From Pedobacter foliorum (lineage in GTDB: Bacteria; Bacteroidota; Bacteroidia; Sphingobacteriales; Sphingobacteriaceae): a stretch of 64,000 nucleotides of DNA. The position numbers and the translations under genes are program-made. The stretch is taken from the NCBI RefSeq assembly GCF_013266735.1, contig NZ_JABSNU010000007.1:230837-294836 (forward strand). Direction: 5' to 3'. The stretch's first letter is position 1. Every line of letters starts with the position of its first letter. The notes under the pieces were generated by a model that had not been told where the DNA came from, ran no database searches, and worked only from the letters and a program-made list of their open reading frames with translations. Below are positions 20,046 to 28,239 of this stretch, one piece after another.

Positions 20046-20165
20046 ATGCTGTCATACAGAACGTATCATCAAGAATTTGAACCTCCTGAAGAGCAAGGGG
20101 ATACCATAAAATGTTTTTGGTACCATAGAAGAGAGCGCCAGCGTTATACTGACTTCATAGAATAA
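20046..20165 (+). pseudogene. Remnant of an AraC-family regulator (N-terminal part)
   Basis: A 39-codon frame starts MLSYRTYHQEF and contains DTIKCFWYHRRE. This resembles the opening of the sensor domain found at the N-terminus of many Bacteroidota AraC-like regulators (xxFVKCFWxxxR). It then runs into an unrelated sequence and stops, and its last 22 bases overlap the 3' end of the opposite XRE gene. No continuation of the regulator follows, so it is best read as a truncated remnant. A separate decayed AraC C-terminus lies at about 26191. The resemblance is by eye only. Confidence 0.4.
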
Positions 20166-20410
20166 TCGGCCAGTGTATCAGAAATTTCCTTTATTATTTT
20201 TATACTGAAAGTATGCCTACCCATCAGCCACCTTTTGATTTCGTCTGGATTAATGTCAAGTGAGACAGCAAGATCATTTGCCGAAAGGCCTTTTTCAGCT
20301 AACGCTTTTGTGGTTTTAGTCGCAACATCCAGATTCAATTGTGTTAATTCCTCTATAGCCGGGTTTCCGCTTTCTTCCAACCAGATGGATACAAAATCGT
20401 TTTCTTCCAT
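20144..20410 (-). CDS. Small XRE-type helix-turn-helix protein
   Basis: An 88-residue protein with a lambda-repressor-like helix-turn-helix in the second half (LSANDLAVSLDINPDEIKRWLMGRHTF). This layout is common for stand-alone regulators and antitoxins of the HigA type. No toxin gene sits beside it: the upstream side is a non-coding stretch before a lipoprotein gene on the other strand, and the downstream side is the AraC remnant. It may be an orphan regulator left after loss of a partner. Confidence 0.75.
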   Translation of the reverse strand: MEENDFVSIWLEESGNPAIEELTQLNLDVATKTTKALAEKGLSANDLAVSLDINPDEIKRWLMGRHTFSIKIIKEISDTLADYSMKSV

Positions 20411-20601
20411 TTATTTTTTTGTAATTGTTTAAAGGATTTCGGAGCAACAGCGCCGTTTATTCATTTGGGTGGCAAATTTAATAACATTTATCGAAAGACA
20501 ACATGTAAGCTAGGCCAACAGAAAGAAAAATAATAAGAAAAATATGCGTCTGTAAAATATTATTTTTACAATTAAGTAATCAATTATTAATCATAACGCT
20601 C

Positions 20602-21003
20602 ATGCTCAATTTACCATTCCTAATAAAAGAGATTAAGTTATTAGTTTTCCTATTACCATTCTTAATTGGAGTATCCTGTAAAAAGGATAAAAACGAACAA
20701 AAATGCTATCAAGTACGCTATATTATGAACTACTGCCCGCAAATGGGTGTTTTAGTAGATTTTATTAAGCCAAACCCCGATGCTACCGAACATAGACTTG
20801 ATAATGGAAAAATAATTTATCAAGCTGCCTTTTTAAATATACCTGACCAATATCATGTCAAGGATAAAATTTTTTATGTAAAATACCACTATGATAAGAA
20901 CAAAGAAAAAGAGCTGAGGAAAAATATTTGTCAAGCAATTTTTAGCCCTGTAAAAATTTTGGTTGGCGATTATACTTCTGTTAATGATTGCGAAACACCC
21001 TAA
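20602..21003 (+). CDS. Small hypothetical lipoprotein
   Basis: A 133-residue protein with a hydrophobic N-terminus and a lipobox-like LIGVSC (cysteine 26), followed by a charged KKDKNEQK stretch. The mature part has four cysteines, which may form disulfides in the periplasm. No family recognised. It converges with the next lipoprotein gene. Confidence 0.65.
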   Translation: MLNLPFLIKEIKLLVFLLPFLIGVSCKKDKNEQKCYQVRYIMNYCPQMGVLVDFIKPNPDATEHRLDNGKIIYQAAFLNIPDQYHVKDKIFYVKYHYDKNKEKELRKNICQAIFSPVKILVGDYTSVNDCETP

Positions 21004-21032
21004 ACCCAATTGGCACTATTTTTTGCGATCTA

Positions 21033-21443
21033 TTAATTATTGTTTTCAATACCCTTATAAATTGTACCAGATCCATCAATAGCATCAATATTCAAATTAA
21101 GATTGCCATCATGTGTATCAATAAACAACCTAACCGCATCGGTCTCGTCATCATAAATTATTCTATTACCCATCACATTTGTAATGGCACTAATTTCCTT
21201 AACAATTTTATATGTACCAGATTTTATTAGTTTTTGGCCAGAATAATTCTGATAATTACTTTTAGTAAAAACAATGATATTTCCGTTGCCGTTAGGGTAG
21301 TCCGTTTTTTGCCCTGTCAAACCATTAATAACTGTTCTTAATTCCCATTTCCCTACTATAGAAATCATATCTTTCTCCATCTCTTTCTTTTTGCAGGCTA
21401 TTAACAATGGTAAAATAAACAAAACTAAAATTTTTGTTTTCAT
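21033..21443 (-). CDS. Small hypothetical lipoprotein, lipocalin-like
   Basis: A 136-residue protein with a short signal and lipobox LLIAC (cysteine 17), then KKKEMEKD. The mature part (IVGKWELRTV, then IIVFTKSNYQNYS and SGTYKIV) has the rhythm of lipocalin-like domains common in Bacteroidota lipoproteins. It ends two bases after the stop of the downstream-lying DHFR-fold gene on the same strand, so the two may form one transcript. Function unknown. Confidence 0.65.
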   Translation of the reverse strand: MKTKILVLFILPLLIACKKKEMEKDMISIVGKWELRTVINGLTGQKTDYPNGNGNIIVFTKSNYQNYSGQKLIKSGTYKIVKEISAITNVMGNRIIYDDETDAVRLFIDTHDGNLNLNIDAIDGSGTIYKGIENNN

Positions 21444-21445
21444 CG

Positions 21446-22018
21446 CTATTGCCTATCTACCATGTAATTCAATTCAGTTACTCCAGAAGTAAATTGTCGG
21501 GTATTCAATAAATTTAGTTTTATTTTGTCTTTAACATCTAAAAACAATGGAATGCCACTTCCAAGAACAATTGGATTAACAAATAACCAATAGCCATCAA
21601 TTAAGTTCAGTTGAATGAGTGAATGCGTTGCTGTCGGGCTGCCAAAAAGCAAAATATCATTACCTGCCTGTTGTTTTATTTCATTCATTCTGTCAAAAAG
21701 GTTGTCGCTAATAATTTCAGTGTTAGCGAAACGCTCATCTTTCATCGTTTTTGATAAAACGACTTTATGAACTTTGCTATACCACTTTGAATGTTCAATA
21801 TCGTGCTTACTCGCTTCTGGTTTATCTCCCGCGGTAGGCCAGTAATTTTCCATCATCTGATAAGTTAATCGTCCATATAGCGCAGTATCACCTTCACTTA
21901 TTCGATTACCGACATAATCAAAAATTTCTTCATCAACTTTAATCCAATTCATTTCGCCGTTTGGTCCAGCCACAAAACCGTCAAGCGACATGTGCATAAA
22001 TGAAATTATTTTTCTCAT
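21446..22018 (-). CDS. Dihydrofolate reductase family protein (RibD C-terminal fold)
   Basis: A 190-residue cytoplasmic protein of the DHFR/RibD-C fold. The opening MRKIISFMHMSLDGFVAG, then DTALYGRLTYQMM and later ILLFGSPTATHSL are the usual family landmarks for NADPH binding. Such stand-alone proteins are widespread and mostly uncharacterised; they are not the housekeeping folA. A second, more GC-rich paralogue lies at 25389. Co-directional with the lipoprotein gene that follows it. Confidence 0.85.
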   Translation of the reverse strand: MRKIISFMHMSLDGFVAGPNGEMNWIKVDEEIFDYVGNRISEGDTALYGRLTYQMMENYWPTAGDKPEASKHDIEHSKWYSKVHKVVLSKTMKDERFANTEIISDNLFDRMNEIKQQAGNDILLFGSPTATHSLIQLNLIDGYWLFVNPIVLGSGIPLFLDVKDKIKLNLLNTRQFTSGVTELNYMVDRQ

Positions 22019-22151
22019 ATTATTTTATTTTCATTGTTTTTACAATTTGTCTATTAGTTAAAATCAGGAAAAGATATATTCAAATTTACAGCAATATAAT
22101 ATACGTGCAAATGCGAAAAACGACAAATTAAGGGGGTAATTGTGACGTGCG

Positions 22152-22198
22152 TTAAATCAAACCAAAGTTTACAGCTTTTGAACTTTGGTTTGATTTAA
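22152..22198. repeat. Perfect 18-bp inverted repeat hairpin
   Basis: Arms 22152-22169 (TTAAATCAAACCAAAGTT) and 22181-22198 are exact reverse complements around an 11-base loop. It lies between the DUF4242 gene and the DHFR-fold gene. It is not followed by an obvious T-run on either strand, so it is not a textbook terminator. Confidence 0.7.
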
Positions 22199-22264
22199 AG
22201 ATAATTGATTGGAAGCAATGATGGGACAAGGCTTTTTATTTCCACATGTTTTTTACTTATAAAG

Positions 22265-22537
22265 TTACTCAGCCGTTATCGGATCAATAACCACTGAAAC
22301 CCTATTAATCGAATTTGCAGGAAATCCGCCTTGTTTTGCATGCTCAAGAACCATTTCCTCATTTGGAGCATTGTATATGCAATAGATTTTATCAGTCGTT
22401 ACGTAGCTGTTTACCCATTGTATTTCTGGTCCCATTTTACTTAGAACTCCGCAGGATGTTTGCGAAATTTCTTTCAATTGTTCGGCGGTTAATTTTCCTG
22501 CACCAGGAATTTCCCGTTCAATTACATATTTAGGCAT
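22265..22537 (-). CDS. DUF4242 domain protein
   Basis: A 90-residue ferredoxin-like protein matching the DUF4242 pattern (MPKYVIEREIPGAGKLTAEQL, QWVNSYVTTDKIYCIYNAP). Members of this family include a nickel-binding protein from Streptomyces, but most have no known function. It has no signal peptide and appears monocistronic. Confidence 0.8.
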   Translation of the reverse strand: MPKYVIEREIPGAGKLTAEQLKEISQTSCGVLSKMGPEIQWVNSYVTTDKIYCIYNAPNEEMVLEHAKQGGFPANSINRVSVVIDPITAE

Positions 22538-22695
22538 GGCAATAGTGTTTAAATTATCTAATAATCCAGTTTAACAGAGAAAGTTAAAGATTGTAACTGC
22601 AGGGGTGAGAGACTTAATGCTTAGTAAGCTGGAGAAAATTCAGGATGCCTGCAGCAGAAATTCGTTACCTAAATTTACGAATTAAATATGAAAAG

Positions 22696-23457
22696 TTAAA
22701 TAATCTTGTTGCTAACCGTATAAGAAAGTGCTTCTACCATGTTACTCACACCTAAACGCTCAAAAATTCGCCTCCTATAGTACTTCACTGTATCAGATGA
22801 AACAAATATTCTTTCTGCAATTTGGTTAATTGTTAATCCTTGTGCATGCAAGCGCAATATCTCTATCTCTCTTTTTGTGAGTTTCGGTTTCTCTGATTTA
22901 CGCCAGGCACTATTTTCTAAATTTAGTTCCCAGGTCTCATCGGTGCCTTGTTTATGAATAAAAACATTACCTGCATTTTTATGGTGCGAAATAGAAACGA
23001 TGCACATTGCTTTCCATAATTGATCATCACTTGTCAAAAACAACGGAGTAAGCTTATGATTGATGAGAATATGCTTGCCATCCGTATTAACTAAATGAAA
23101 ATCGTAAGTTATGCTATACAATTTTTTCGCATTGCCAGGCAATTTCTTGTAGAAATCAAATCCTGCATCATTAATTAGACTTAACAGTTCCAAATCACTT
23201 TCAGGAACATTTTTAAAATAGAAATCATAGCCCATATCCATCACTTCCTCAGCAGAATGTCCACATAAAAACAATGGATTTTCCGAAACGTATTCAAAGG
23301 CCATCTTTTCATAATCAATAACATATATACTTTCATACGTTAACCTTGCAAAAGATTTTACGACATCCAAATAATGTTGCTGTTGAAGATGGTCCTCTTC
23401 TGATATTTTCCAAACCCTATTCTTGGTAAGCAGGCTTGAATTAATGTTGTTTTTCAT
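22696..23457 (-). CDS. LuxR family transcriptional regulator with PAS-like sensor region
   Basis: A 253-residue regulator. The C-terminal GerE/LuxR helix-turn-helix is plain (KLTKREIEILRLHAQGL, then ERIFVSSDTVKYYRRRIF). The first 170 residues look like a PAS-type sensor (YVIDYEKMAFEYVSENPLFLCG). There is no receiver domain. It is divergent from the DUF3667 gene, leaving about 175 bp of shared upstream DNA. Target genes unknown. Confidence 0.88.
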   Translation of the reverse strand: MKNNINSSLLTKNRVWKISEEDHLQQQHYLDVVKSFARLTYESIYVIDYEKMAFEYVSENPLFLCGHSAEEVMDMGYDFYFKNVPESDLELLSLINDAGFDFYKKLPGNAKKLYSITYDFHLVNTDGKHILINHKLTPLFLTSDDQLWKAMCIVSISHHKNAGNVFIHKQGTDETWELNLENSAWRKSEKPKLTKREIEILRLHAQGLTINQIAERIFVSSDTVKYYRRRIFERLGVSNMVEALSYTVSNKII

Positions 23458-23633
23458 TAGTAGCTAGGACTTGGTAGCAAATTTACACTAAAGTGTAGTC
23501 TTTGAAAATTTTTTTGTACCCATTTTTACAAGAAACAATTTTTGTACGGGCAAGAGACGGCTTTCCTAAGAAGGTGTGTTGGCCGTTATTATATAGAACT
23601 GTACTAACAACCAAAATACAGACAGAAAAACAG

Positions 23634-24353
23634 ATGACGAATTGTAGATCGTGCAACATCGAATTAACTTCAAAATATTGCCCAAACTGTGGACAATCTA
23701 GTCAACTTAAAAGGATTGATGGGCATTACATCATTCACGAAATTGAACATGTTTTGCATTTTGAACGTGGAATTTTATACACGATAAGAGAACTTATAGC
23801 AAATCCAGGGCAAAACGTAAGAAATTATCTTTCAGAAAACAGAAGTCGACTTGTTAAGCCAATAATTTTCATTATTGTTACTTCTCTTATTTATTCAACA
23901 TGCAGTCACTTTTTCCATATCGAAGGTGATTATATAAACTATTCAGGCAGCAAAGAATCTTCAACCAGTACAATTTTTAAATGGATACAGGGACATTATG
24001 GCTATGCAAATATAATCATGGGTGTTTTTATAGCGTTATGGACAAAGCTATTTTTCAGAAAATATAAATTAAACATCTTTGAAATTTTAATACTTCTTTG
24101 TTTCGTGATTGGAATGGGAATGTTGATTTATGCCTTTTTTGCAATTATTCAAGGTTTAACACATTTTAAAGTAATGCAAATTGCAGGTATTATTGGGTTT
24201 GTTTATTCGACTTGGGCAATTGGACAATTTTATGAAAAGGGAAGAGCTATCAATTATGTTAAAGCGTTTTTCGCTTACATTTTAGGCATGATTACTTTTG
24301 CATTGACAGCAATAATAATTGGGATAATAACAGATCTAATAATTAAATATTAA
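23634..24353 (+). CDS. DUF3667 membrane protein with N-terminal zinc ribbon
   Basis: A 239-residue protein beginning with a zinc-ribbon-like CRSC...CPNCGQ motif, followed by HEIEHVLHFERGILYTI, typical of DUF3667, and then four to five hydrophobic segments. I chose the ATG at 23634, right before the CxxC motif, over the open extension to 23502, which lacks any similarity. Inner membrane; function unknown. The next small membrane protein starts five bases after its stop. Confidence 0.82.
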   Translation: MTNCRSCNIELTSKYCPNCGQSSQLKRIDGHYIIHEIEHVLHFERGILYTIRELIANPGQNVRNYLSENRSRLVKPIIFIIVTSLIYSTCSHFFHIEGDYINYSGSKESSTSTIFKWIQGHYGYANIIMGVFIALWTKLFFRKYKLNIFEILILLCFVIGMGMLIYAFFAIIQGLTHFKVMQIAGIIGFVYSTWAIGQFYEKGRAINYVKAFFAYILGMITFALTAIIIGIITDLIIKY

Positions 24354-24358
24354 AACTT

Positions 24359-24544
24359 ATGGGCAATAAAAAAGGTCTAACATTTGTATTCGCAATTATA
24401 GCAATCGTATTAGGATGGACTATTTTTAAACAATTCGATTTTGAAACTTTAAAATTCGAAAAACCAGCATTGGTTATTGTATATGTATTAACCTTTATAA
24501 TGTCTGTTTACTTTCTTGTTAAGAGCTTTAAAGAAAAAGAATAG
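24359..24544 (+). CDS. Small two-helix membrane protein
   Basis: A 61-residue protein with two hydrophobic segments (FVFAIIAIVLGWTIF and LVIVYVLTFIMSVYFLV) and a charged C-terminus KSFKEKE. Five bases separate it from the upstream DUF3667 gene, so co-transcription is likely. No family recognised. Confidence 0.65.
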   Translation: MGNKKGLTFVFAIIAIVLGWTIFKQFDFETLKFEKPALVIVYVLTFIMSVYFLVKSFKEKE

Positions 24545-24578
24545 GAGCCAGGCATGTGTTTGGCAATAGGTTTCTACT

Positions 24579-25245
24579 TTAGGATATGGCAATAGGTTTT
24601 AAATTATTCGAATTCAATTTTACTATAATAAAAAGGATCATCATGCTCAAGATCGATCCGAAGAAACACCATACTGAAGTGAGATAGTGTGTATAGAAGA
24701 TTGCAGTGAATATATAAGAAACTACAAGAGGCCAGCCCAACAGTTTAAGCAATTTGTTGCTAGAAACAAATGGTGAAATAGCTGTTGCCAGCATATATGG
24801 AATGCCTCTGAGCAGTTTACTCTGGAAAGGGAACTCCAGTGAATATCTGATATGGTGTTCCTCAATTATAGCCGAGGCTTTAAAGTTCAATAGGGAATAA
24901 CCAAGGTATAGGGCTGCCAGTATACCTGCCCCTAATAGGCCGAACAAAATTTTCTTCCTATGGGGGATCTTTCTCGAACAGCAACATAGATAAAGGAACC
25001 AATATGGGCCAGACCGTCTGGGCAAATGCCAGAAAAAGGTACATTACCAGGTCACTCCATCGAGCATATGCCGCGTGGGAAAGTGCTAGCCACAATACCC
25101 CCTCAATAACCTGTTGCATTGCAAAAAAGATCGGAATACAGGCCAGTACACGTTGTGCGGCAGTTTTAGCCTTAATCATGGCAATACTGCCCACCAATAG
25201 CAGACCGACACCTGCCGCAAAACTAGCCGGAGCGGAAAAACACAT
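24579..25245 (-). pseudogene. DUF6629-like membrane protein gene split by a one-base frameshift
   Basis: The N-terminal part (start at 25245, MCFSAPASFAAGVGL, then IPIFFAMQQVIEGVLW) and the C-terminal part (HRKKILFGLLGAGILAALYLG to the stop at 24579) together form one multi-helix membrane protein resembling DUF6629. They lie in different frames. The break falls at a run of five Gs on the plus strand (24962-24966). Removing one G joins them as LLFEKDPHRKKILFG. Either the gene is recently inactivated or the run was miscounted in sequencing. Function of the family unknown. Confidence 0.75.
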
Positions 25246-25388
25246 CAGCTATTTCTTTATATCTGAAGAAAATTCATCAGGTATTAAATAAACGCACAAG
25301 CGTAATAAAAGTTTAAGTTTTTACGATCAAACGAATTTTGTTGATCAAGAAAAAGTGATAAGCTGTCCGGTAGGTAGCACAGTAATTT

Positions 25389-25943
25389 TTATTCCCTTTT
25401 GCGGTAGTAAAGTGCTACGCAGCCGTTTTTGAAGATCTTTGTTTCTACCAGTTCCAACTTAAAGGTCTCCGGGAGGCTGCCGGCACTGAGTAAATGTCTT
25501 CCACGGCCCGCCATGACGGGGTGCACCACTAAATGAAATTCATCGACCAGGCCCGCTGCTACCAATTCCGGCAAGATGCTTACAGTGTCCACCGAAATCG
25601 TTTTGCCGGGCCGCTGTTTCAGTTTCCGTAGTTCAGCTACCGGATCTTTCTGGATGATGGTTGTATTGCCGTCCACGTTTTCCAGGGATCGCGAGACCAC
25701 CACCTTATCAATGGAGACAAGCCTTTCCGCGAACCGTACCTCAGCGACAGAACCGGAACGGTTTTTTGCAACATCGGCCCAGTAGGGAAACATGAGCTCA
25801 TACATAATGCGACCATAAAAGAGCAGATCCACATCATCCATCATTCCAACGAAATACTCCATCAGCTCTTCGCTTGGTTCGCCTAAGGTGTGGTCGCAAT
25901 AGCCATCCAGACTAATATTCATACAAAATGATACCTTTCTCAT
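25389..25943 (-). CDS. Dihydrofolate reductase family protein (second copy)
   Basis: A 184-residue DHFR/RibD-C-fold protein starting at the ATG at 25943 (MRKVSFCMNISLDGY); an extension to 25994 adds no recognisable sequence. Landmarks are LLFYGRIMYELM, ISVDTVSILPEL and EFHLVVHPVMAGRG. It is only distantly similar to the first copy at 21446 and is clearly richer in G and C (many CCGG, GCC and GTG codons) than its neighbours, suggesting a separate origin. Function unknown beyond the fold. Confidence 0.85.
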   Translation of the reverse strand: MRKVSFCMNISLDGYCDHTLGEPSEELMEYFVGMMDDVDLLFYGRIMYELMFPYWADVAKNRSGSVAEVRFAERLVSIDKVVVSRSLENVDGNTTIIQKDPVAELRKLKQRPGKTISVDTVSILPELVAAGLVDEFHLVVHPVMAGRGRHLLSAGSLPETFKLELVETKIFKNGCVALYYRKRE

Positions 25944-26190
25944 ACTACAAAAATAAGTGATGCACCACATAGGGGCGAGGGGTATCCGCGACAAAAAGAG
26001 GGGGTTTTAAGCCAAATAGACTAGATCATCTCCAGTAGCTTATTTTTAATACTTGCTCCACAATTTGGATTGTTTACCTGTAAAAAGACAGTAACAATAA
26101 TACAAGAACAGCGAAAGTAATTATGCATCTTACTGATGGCCCAGCCGATTTTGATGCGGTTTATCTGAATGTGCAACAGGTACAGGTTAA

Positions 26191-26261
26191 TCTGAAATTG
26201 CCTACGAATTGGGCTTTGAAGATTTGCCCTACTTCTCATGGCTTTTAAAAAGGAGACGTAA
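26191..26261 (+). pseudogene. Decayed AraC-family helix-turn-helix remnant
   Basis: Translation from 26191 gives SEIAYELGFEDLPYFSWL, the second helix-turn-helix of an AraC-type regulator (expected EIAYELGFxDxSYFxRxFKK). After it one T appears to be missing, so FKKET would be read in another frame. The preceding bases contain stops in the same frame. The intact protein is gone; only this fragment and possibly a little upstream sequence remain. Confidence 0.45.
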
Positions 26262-26351
26262 AAAACTCTCAACCAATTTAAAAAAGGTCTGCTTACTAAT
26301 TATCGAAGGCTATTATATACTTTATCCTCAAAATAAACGTTGCCATCAAGT

Positions 26352-26717
26352 ATGAGCACTGTAAAACCAATTCTTAGAATATTTGATTATGATAAAGCCA
26401 TCGAGTTCTATATAAACTGGCTTGGTTTTAAAATCGATTGGGAGCATCCACATGACCATGGTAGCCCGAAATACATGGAAGTCACATTAAGGGGCATTAC
26501 TTTTAATCTGTCAGAACATCATGGTGATGCAAGCCCGGGTTCTCACATATCTATTGTAGACTTTGAAGGCCTTCGCACTTATCATAAAGAACTAAATGCC
26601 AAGAAATATAAATATAACAACCCAGGTTTGGAAGTCCCCGAATGGAACCCTAAAGCCATTACGGTAACTGTTCACGATCCATTTGGCAATAGGATCACTT
26701 TCACTGAAGAAGAATGA
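26352..26717 (+). CDS. Glyoxalase/bleomycin-resistance (VOC) superfamily protein
   Basis: A 121-residue single-domain VOC protein. Features are an opening KPILRIFDYDKAIEFYINWLGF, then YMEVTLRGITFNLSEHH and the closing strand VTVHDPFGNRITF with the usual late glutamates. The pattern matches bleomycin-resistance-like glyoxalase superfamily proteins. The start is the ATG at 26352; an in-frame TTG lies four codons before. It is the last intact chromosomal gene before the integrated element. Substrate unknown. Confidence 0.85.
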   Translation: MSTVKPILRIFDYDKAIEFYINWLGFKIDWEHPHDHGSPKYMEVTLRGITFNLSEHHGDASPGSHISIVDFEGLRTYHKELNAKKYKYNNPGLEVPEWNPKAITVTVHDPFGNRITFTEEE

Positions 26718-26937
26718 CAATTTTGATAGTGTCGCAAAAATGCAGGTCCTGTCTAGGTCGTTTATTCGCCCGTTTTAACCCCGCAACAAAAACATTCCTT
26801 TGATATTAAAAAATATAGAATCGATACCAACATCATAATACTTACACTAAGCGATTCTTACCAGAACTCGGCCCGCTCAAGAACCAGTTTCTATCCCGGC
26901 CGGCCCTTCTGTTCGAATCCTTTTTATTGTAAACAAA
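26718..26937. other. Intergenic stretch left of the integrated element
   Basis: No gene is seen between the VOC gene and the terminator at 26938. It contains a short GTTCGAATCC at 26911-26920, which looks like a tRNA T-arm but has no matching tRNA around it. Confidence 0.4.
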
Positions 26938-26961
26938 AAACCTCAGATTTCTCTGAGGTTT
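26938..26961 (-). terminator. Intrinsic terminator, probably the original tRNA-Lys terminator
   Basis: AAACCTCAGA (26938-26947) pairs with TCTGAGGTTT (26952-26961) around a four-base loop. On the minus strand the stem is followed by a run of Ts. It lies just downstream of the truncated tRNA copy at 26964-26987, as the terminator of the tRNA gene would before an element inserted. Confidence 0.75.
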
Positions 26962-26963
26962 CC

Positions 26964-26987
26964 TGTGATCCCGCTGGGATTCGAACC
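26964..26987 (-). other. Attachment site, outer copy (truncated 3' end of tRNA-Lys)
   Basis: These 24 bases are identical to 54583-54606, which form the 3' end and T-arm of the intact tRNA-Lys plus two flanking bases. Here the rest of the tRNA is missing. This is the typical scar left when an element integrates in the 3' end of a tRNA gene and brings its own copy of that end. The exact crossover point inside the repeat cannot be seen. Confidence 0.85.
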
Positions 26988-27185
26988 TAGTTCAGAAATC
27001 AGCGTTTAAATAGTATTTGGTGTGGTTTTTAAATTCGACTCACCGAATCGCTTACCATTTTTTCAATACGTTTTAGCTGCATTTGCTATAATTAAATATA
27101 CAATTCTTATTTTTAATATTCAATTTTTCATTAATTATTTTTAACGATTACAAAATCTTGAATTTTCAAAATACTATAGCCTGTT

Positions 27186-28238
27186 TTAAATTTGGGAACT
27201 TCCAGTGACCTCCTCAATTGCCTTTAATAGATAAGACATAGATTTAAATTTCGTTAAATAAGCAGTTTTTATAATACCTAAATGTTTTTTGCTATCATAT
27301 TGAATCACTTTATCAATTGCATTTAACGATGTAGGTGTATGTATATCCGTGTCTCTAAATATTTGTCTAACATCATTAAACCAGCTTACTCTATTGTCTG
27401 CTACTTTAGCAGAATATCTGTTTCTAATCTTAAATATCTTATCCCAAGCACTAATTTCATCAGTTGACATATTGAAGCTAATTTTAAAATAACCTTTAGG
27501 AAGAGTGTCTATACTAGACTTCTTTATAAGCAAAGGCAACTTGGATGTGTCAAAATCTATGACCACATTTATTATAGGGTGTGTAGTTGCAAATGGATAG
27601 AATACTTTTTGACCGTTTTTAATTATATCTTTCTCTCCTTTGTTATCGGAGTTACAGATATGACACATAGGAACGAGATTATCAAAATTGATAGTTGATA
27701 GGGGATAATACTTTTGAGGAAGATAGTGATCAAAAGGAGAATGTCCATCTGAATATTCCGTTTTTATATCTCCAAAACCACAGCAGGGACATTCTATAAA
27801 ATTGTTCTTGGAAATTAATTCATCGTAGTAGTCTTTTTTTTTCTTATATGTATTATATATTAAGGCCCATCCTAAAAACTTGGTGTATAATTCAGAGAAA
27901 AAATCCGTCAAAGGTTTTCTCAGTTTCGAATGCAAAGTCTTAATGTAAATGGGTTTCAATGTCCCGTCGCAAAGTTTTTCTATTTGATTATTATTTTCAA
28001 AGGCATTTTTAAACGCTGTAATATCCTGAGCAGTTAAATCATTTTTACAAACACTATAAATTTTGTTTACACGATCTTTAAACCAATCATATTCGTCAAA
28101 AATCGCCTTAAGTTCATCATTTAATCGAGTTCTGCATCTCTGCTTATTAGGCTTACACCATACATCCAGAACAAGGGATTCAACTAAAATTTGAACATCC
28201 TTTAGTTTATAATTGATGGGTTTATAAGCGTAAAGCAT
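27186..28238 (-). CDS. HNH endonuclease, last gene of restriction-like operon
   Basis: A 350-residue protein whose middle carries an HNH nuclease: zinc-type cysteines C150, C152/C153 (ECPCCGFGD), D170-H171 (FDHYLPQ), N187 (DNLVPM) and C192/C195-N196 (CHICNSDNKG). The first 140 residues are helical with no known motif. It starts one base after the stop of the AAA ATPase gene, so the pair is almost certainly co-expressed. An ATPase plus HNH nuclease pair recalls PtuA-PtuB of Septu defence systems. Here it sits behind HsdM and HsdS, where HsdR would normally be. Nuclease call is solid; the target is inferred to be foreign DNA. Confidence 0.85.
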   Translation of the reverse strand: MLYAYKPINYKLKDVQILVESLVLDVWCKPNKQRCRTRLNDELKAIFDEYDWFKDRVNKIYSVCKNDLTAQDITAFKNAFENNNQIEKLCDGTLKPIYIKTLHSKLRKPLTDFFSELYTKFLGWALIYNTYKKKKDYYDELISKNNFIECPCCGFGDIKTEYSDGHSPFDHYLPQKYYPLSTINFDNLVPMCHICNSDNKGEKDIIKNGQKVFYPFATTHPIINVVIDFDTSKLPLLIKKSSIDTLPKGYFKISFNMSTDEISAWDKIFKIRNRYSAKVADNRVSWFNDVRQIFRDTDIHTPTSLNAIDKVIQYDSKKHLGIIKTAYLTKFKSMSYLLKAIEEVTGSSQI

Positions 28239-28239
28239 A

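Noticed and set aside
26021..26272. Minus-strand open frame of 83 codons
   Set aside because: No recognisable content; the plus strand in the same place shows an AraC remnant.
26911..26920. GTTCGAATCC resembling a tRNA T-arm
   Set aside because: No acceptor stem or anticodon arm around it on either strand.
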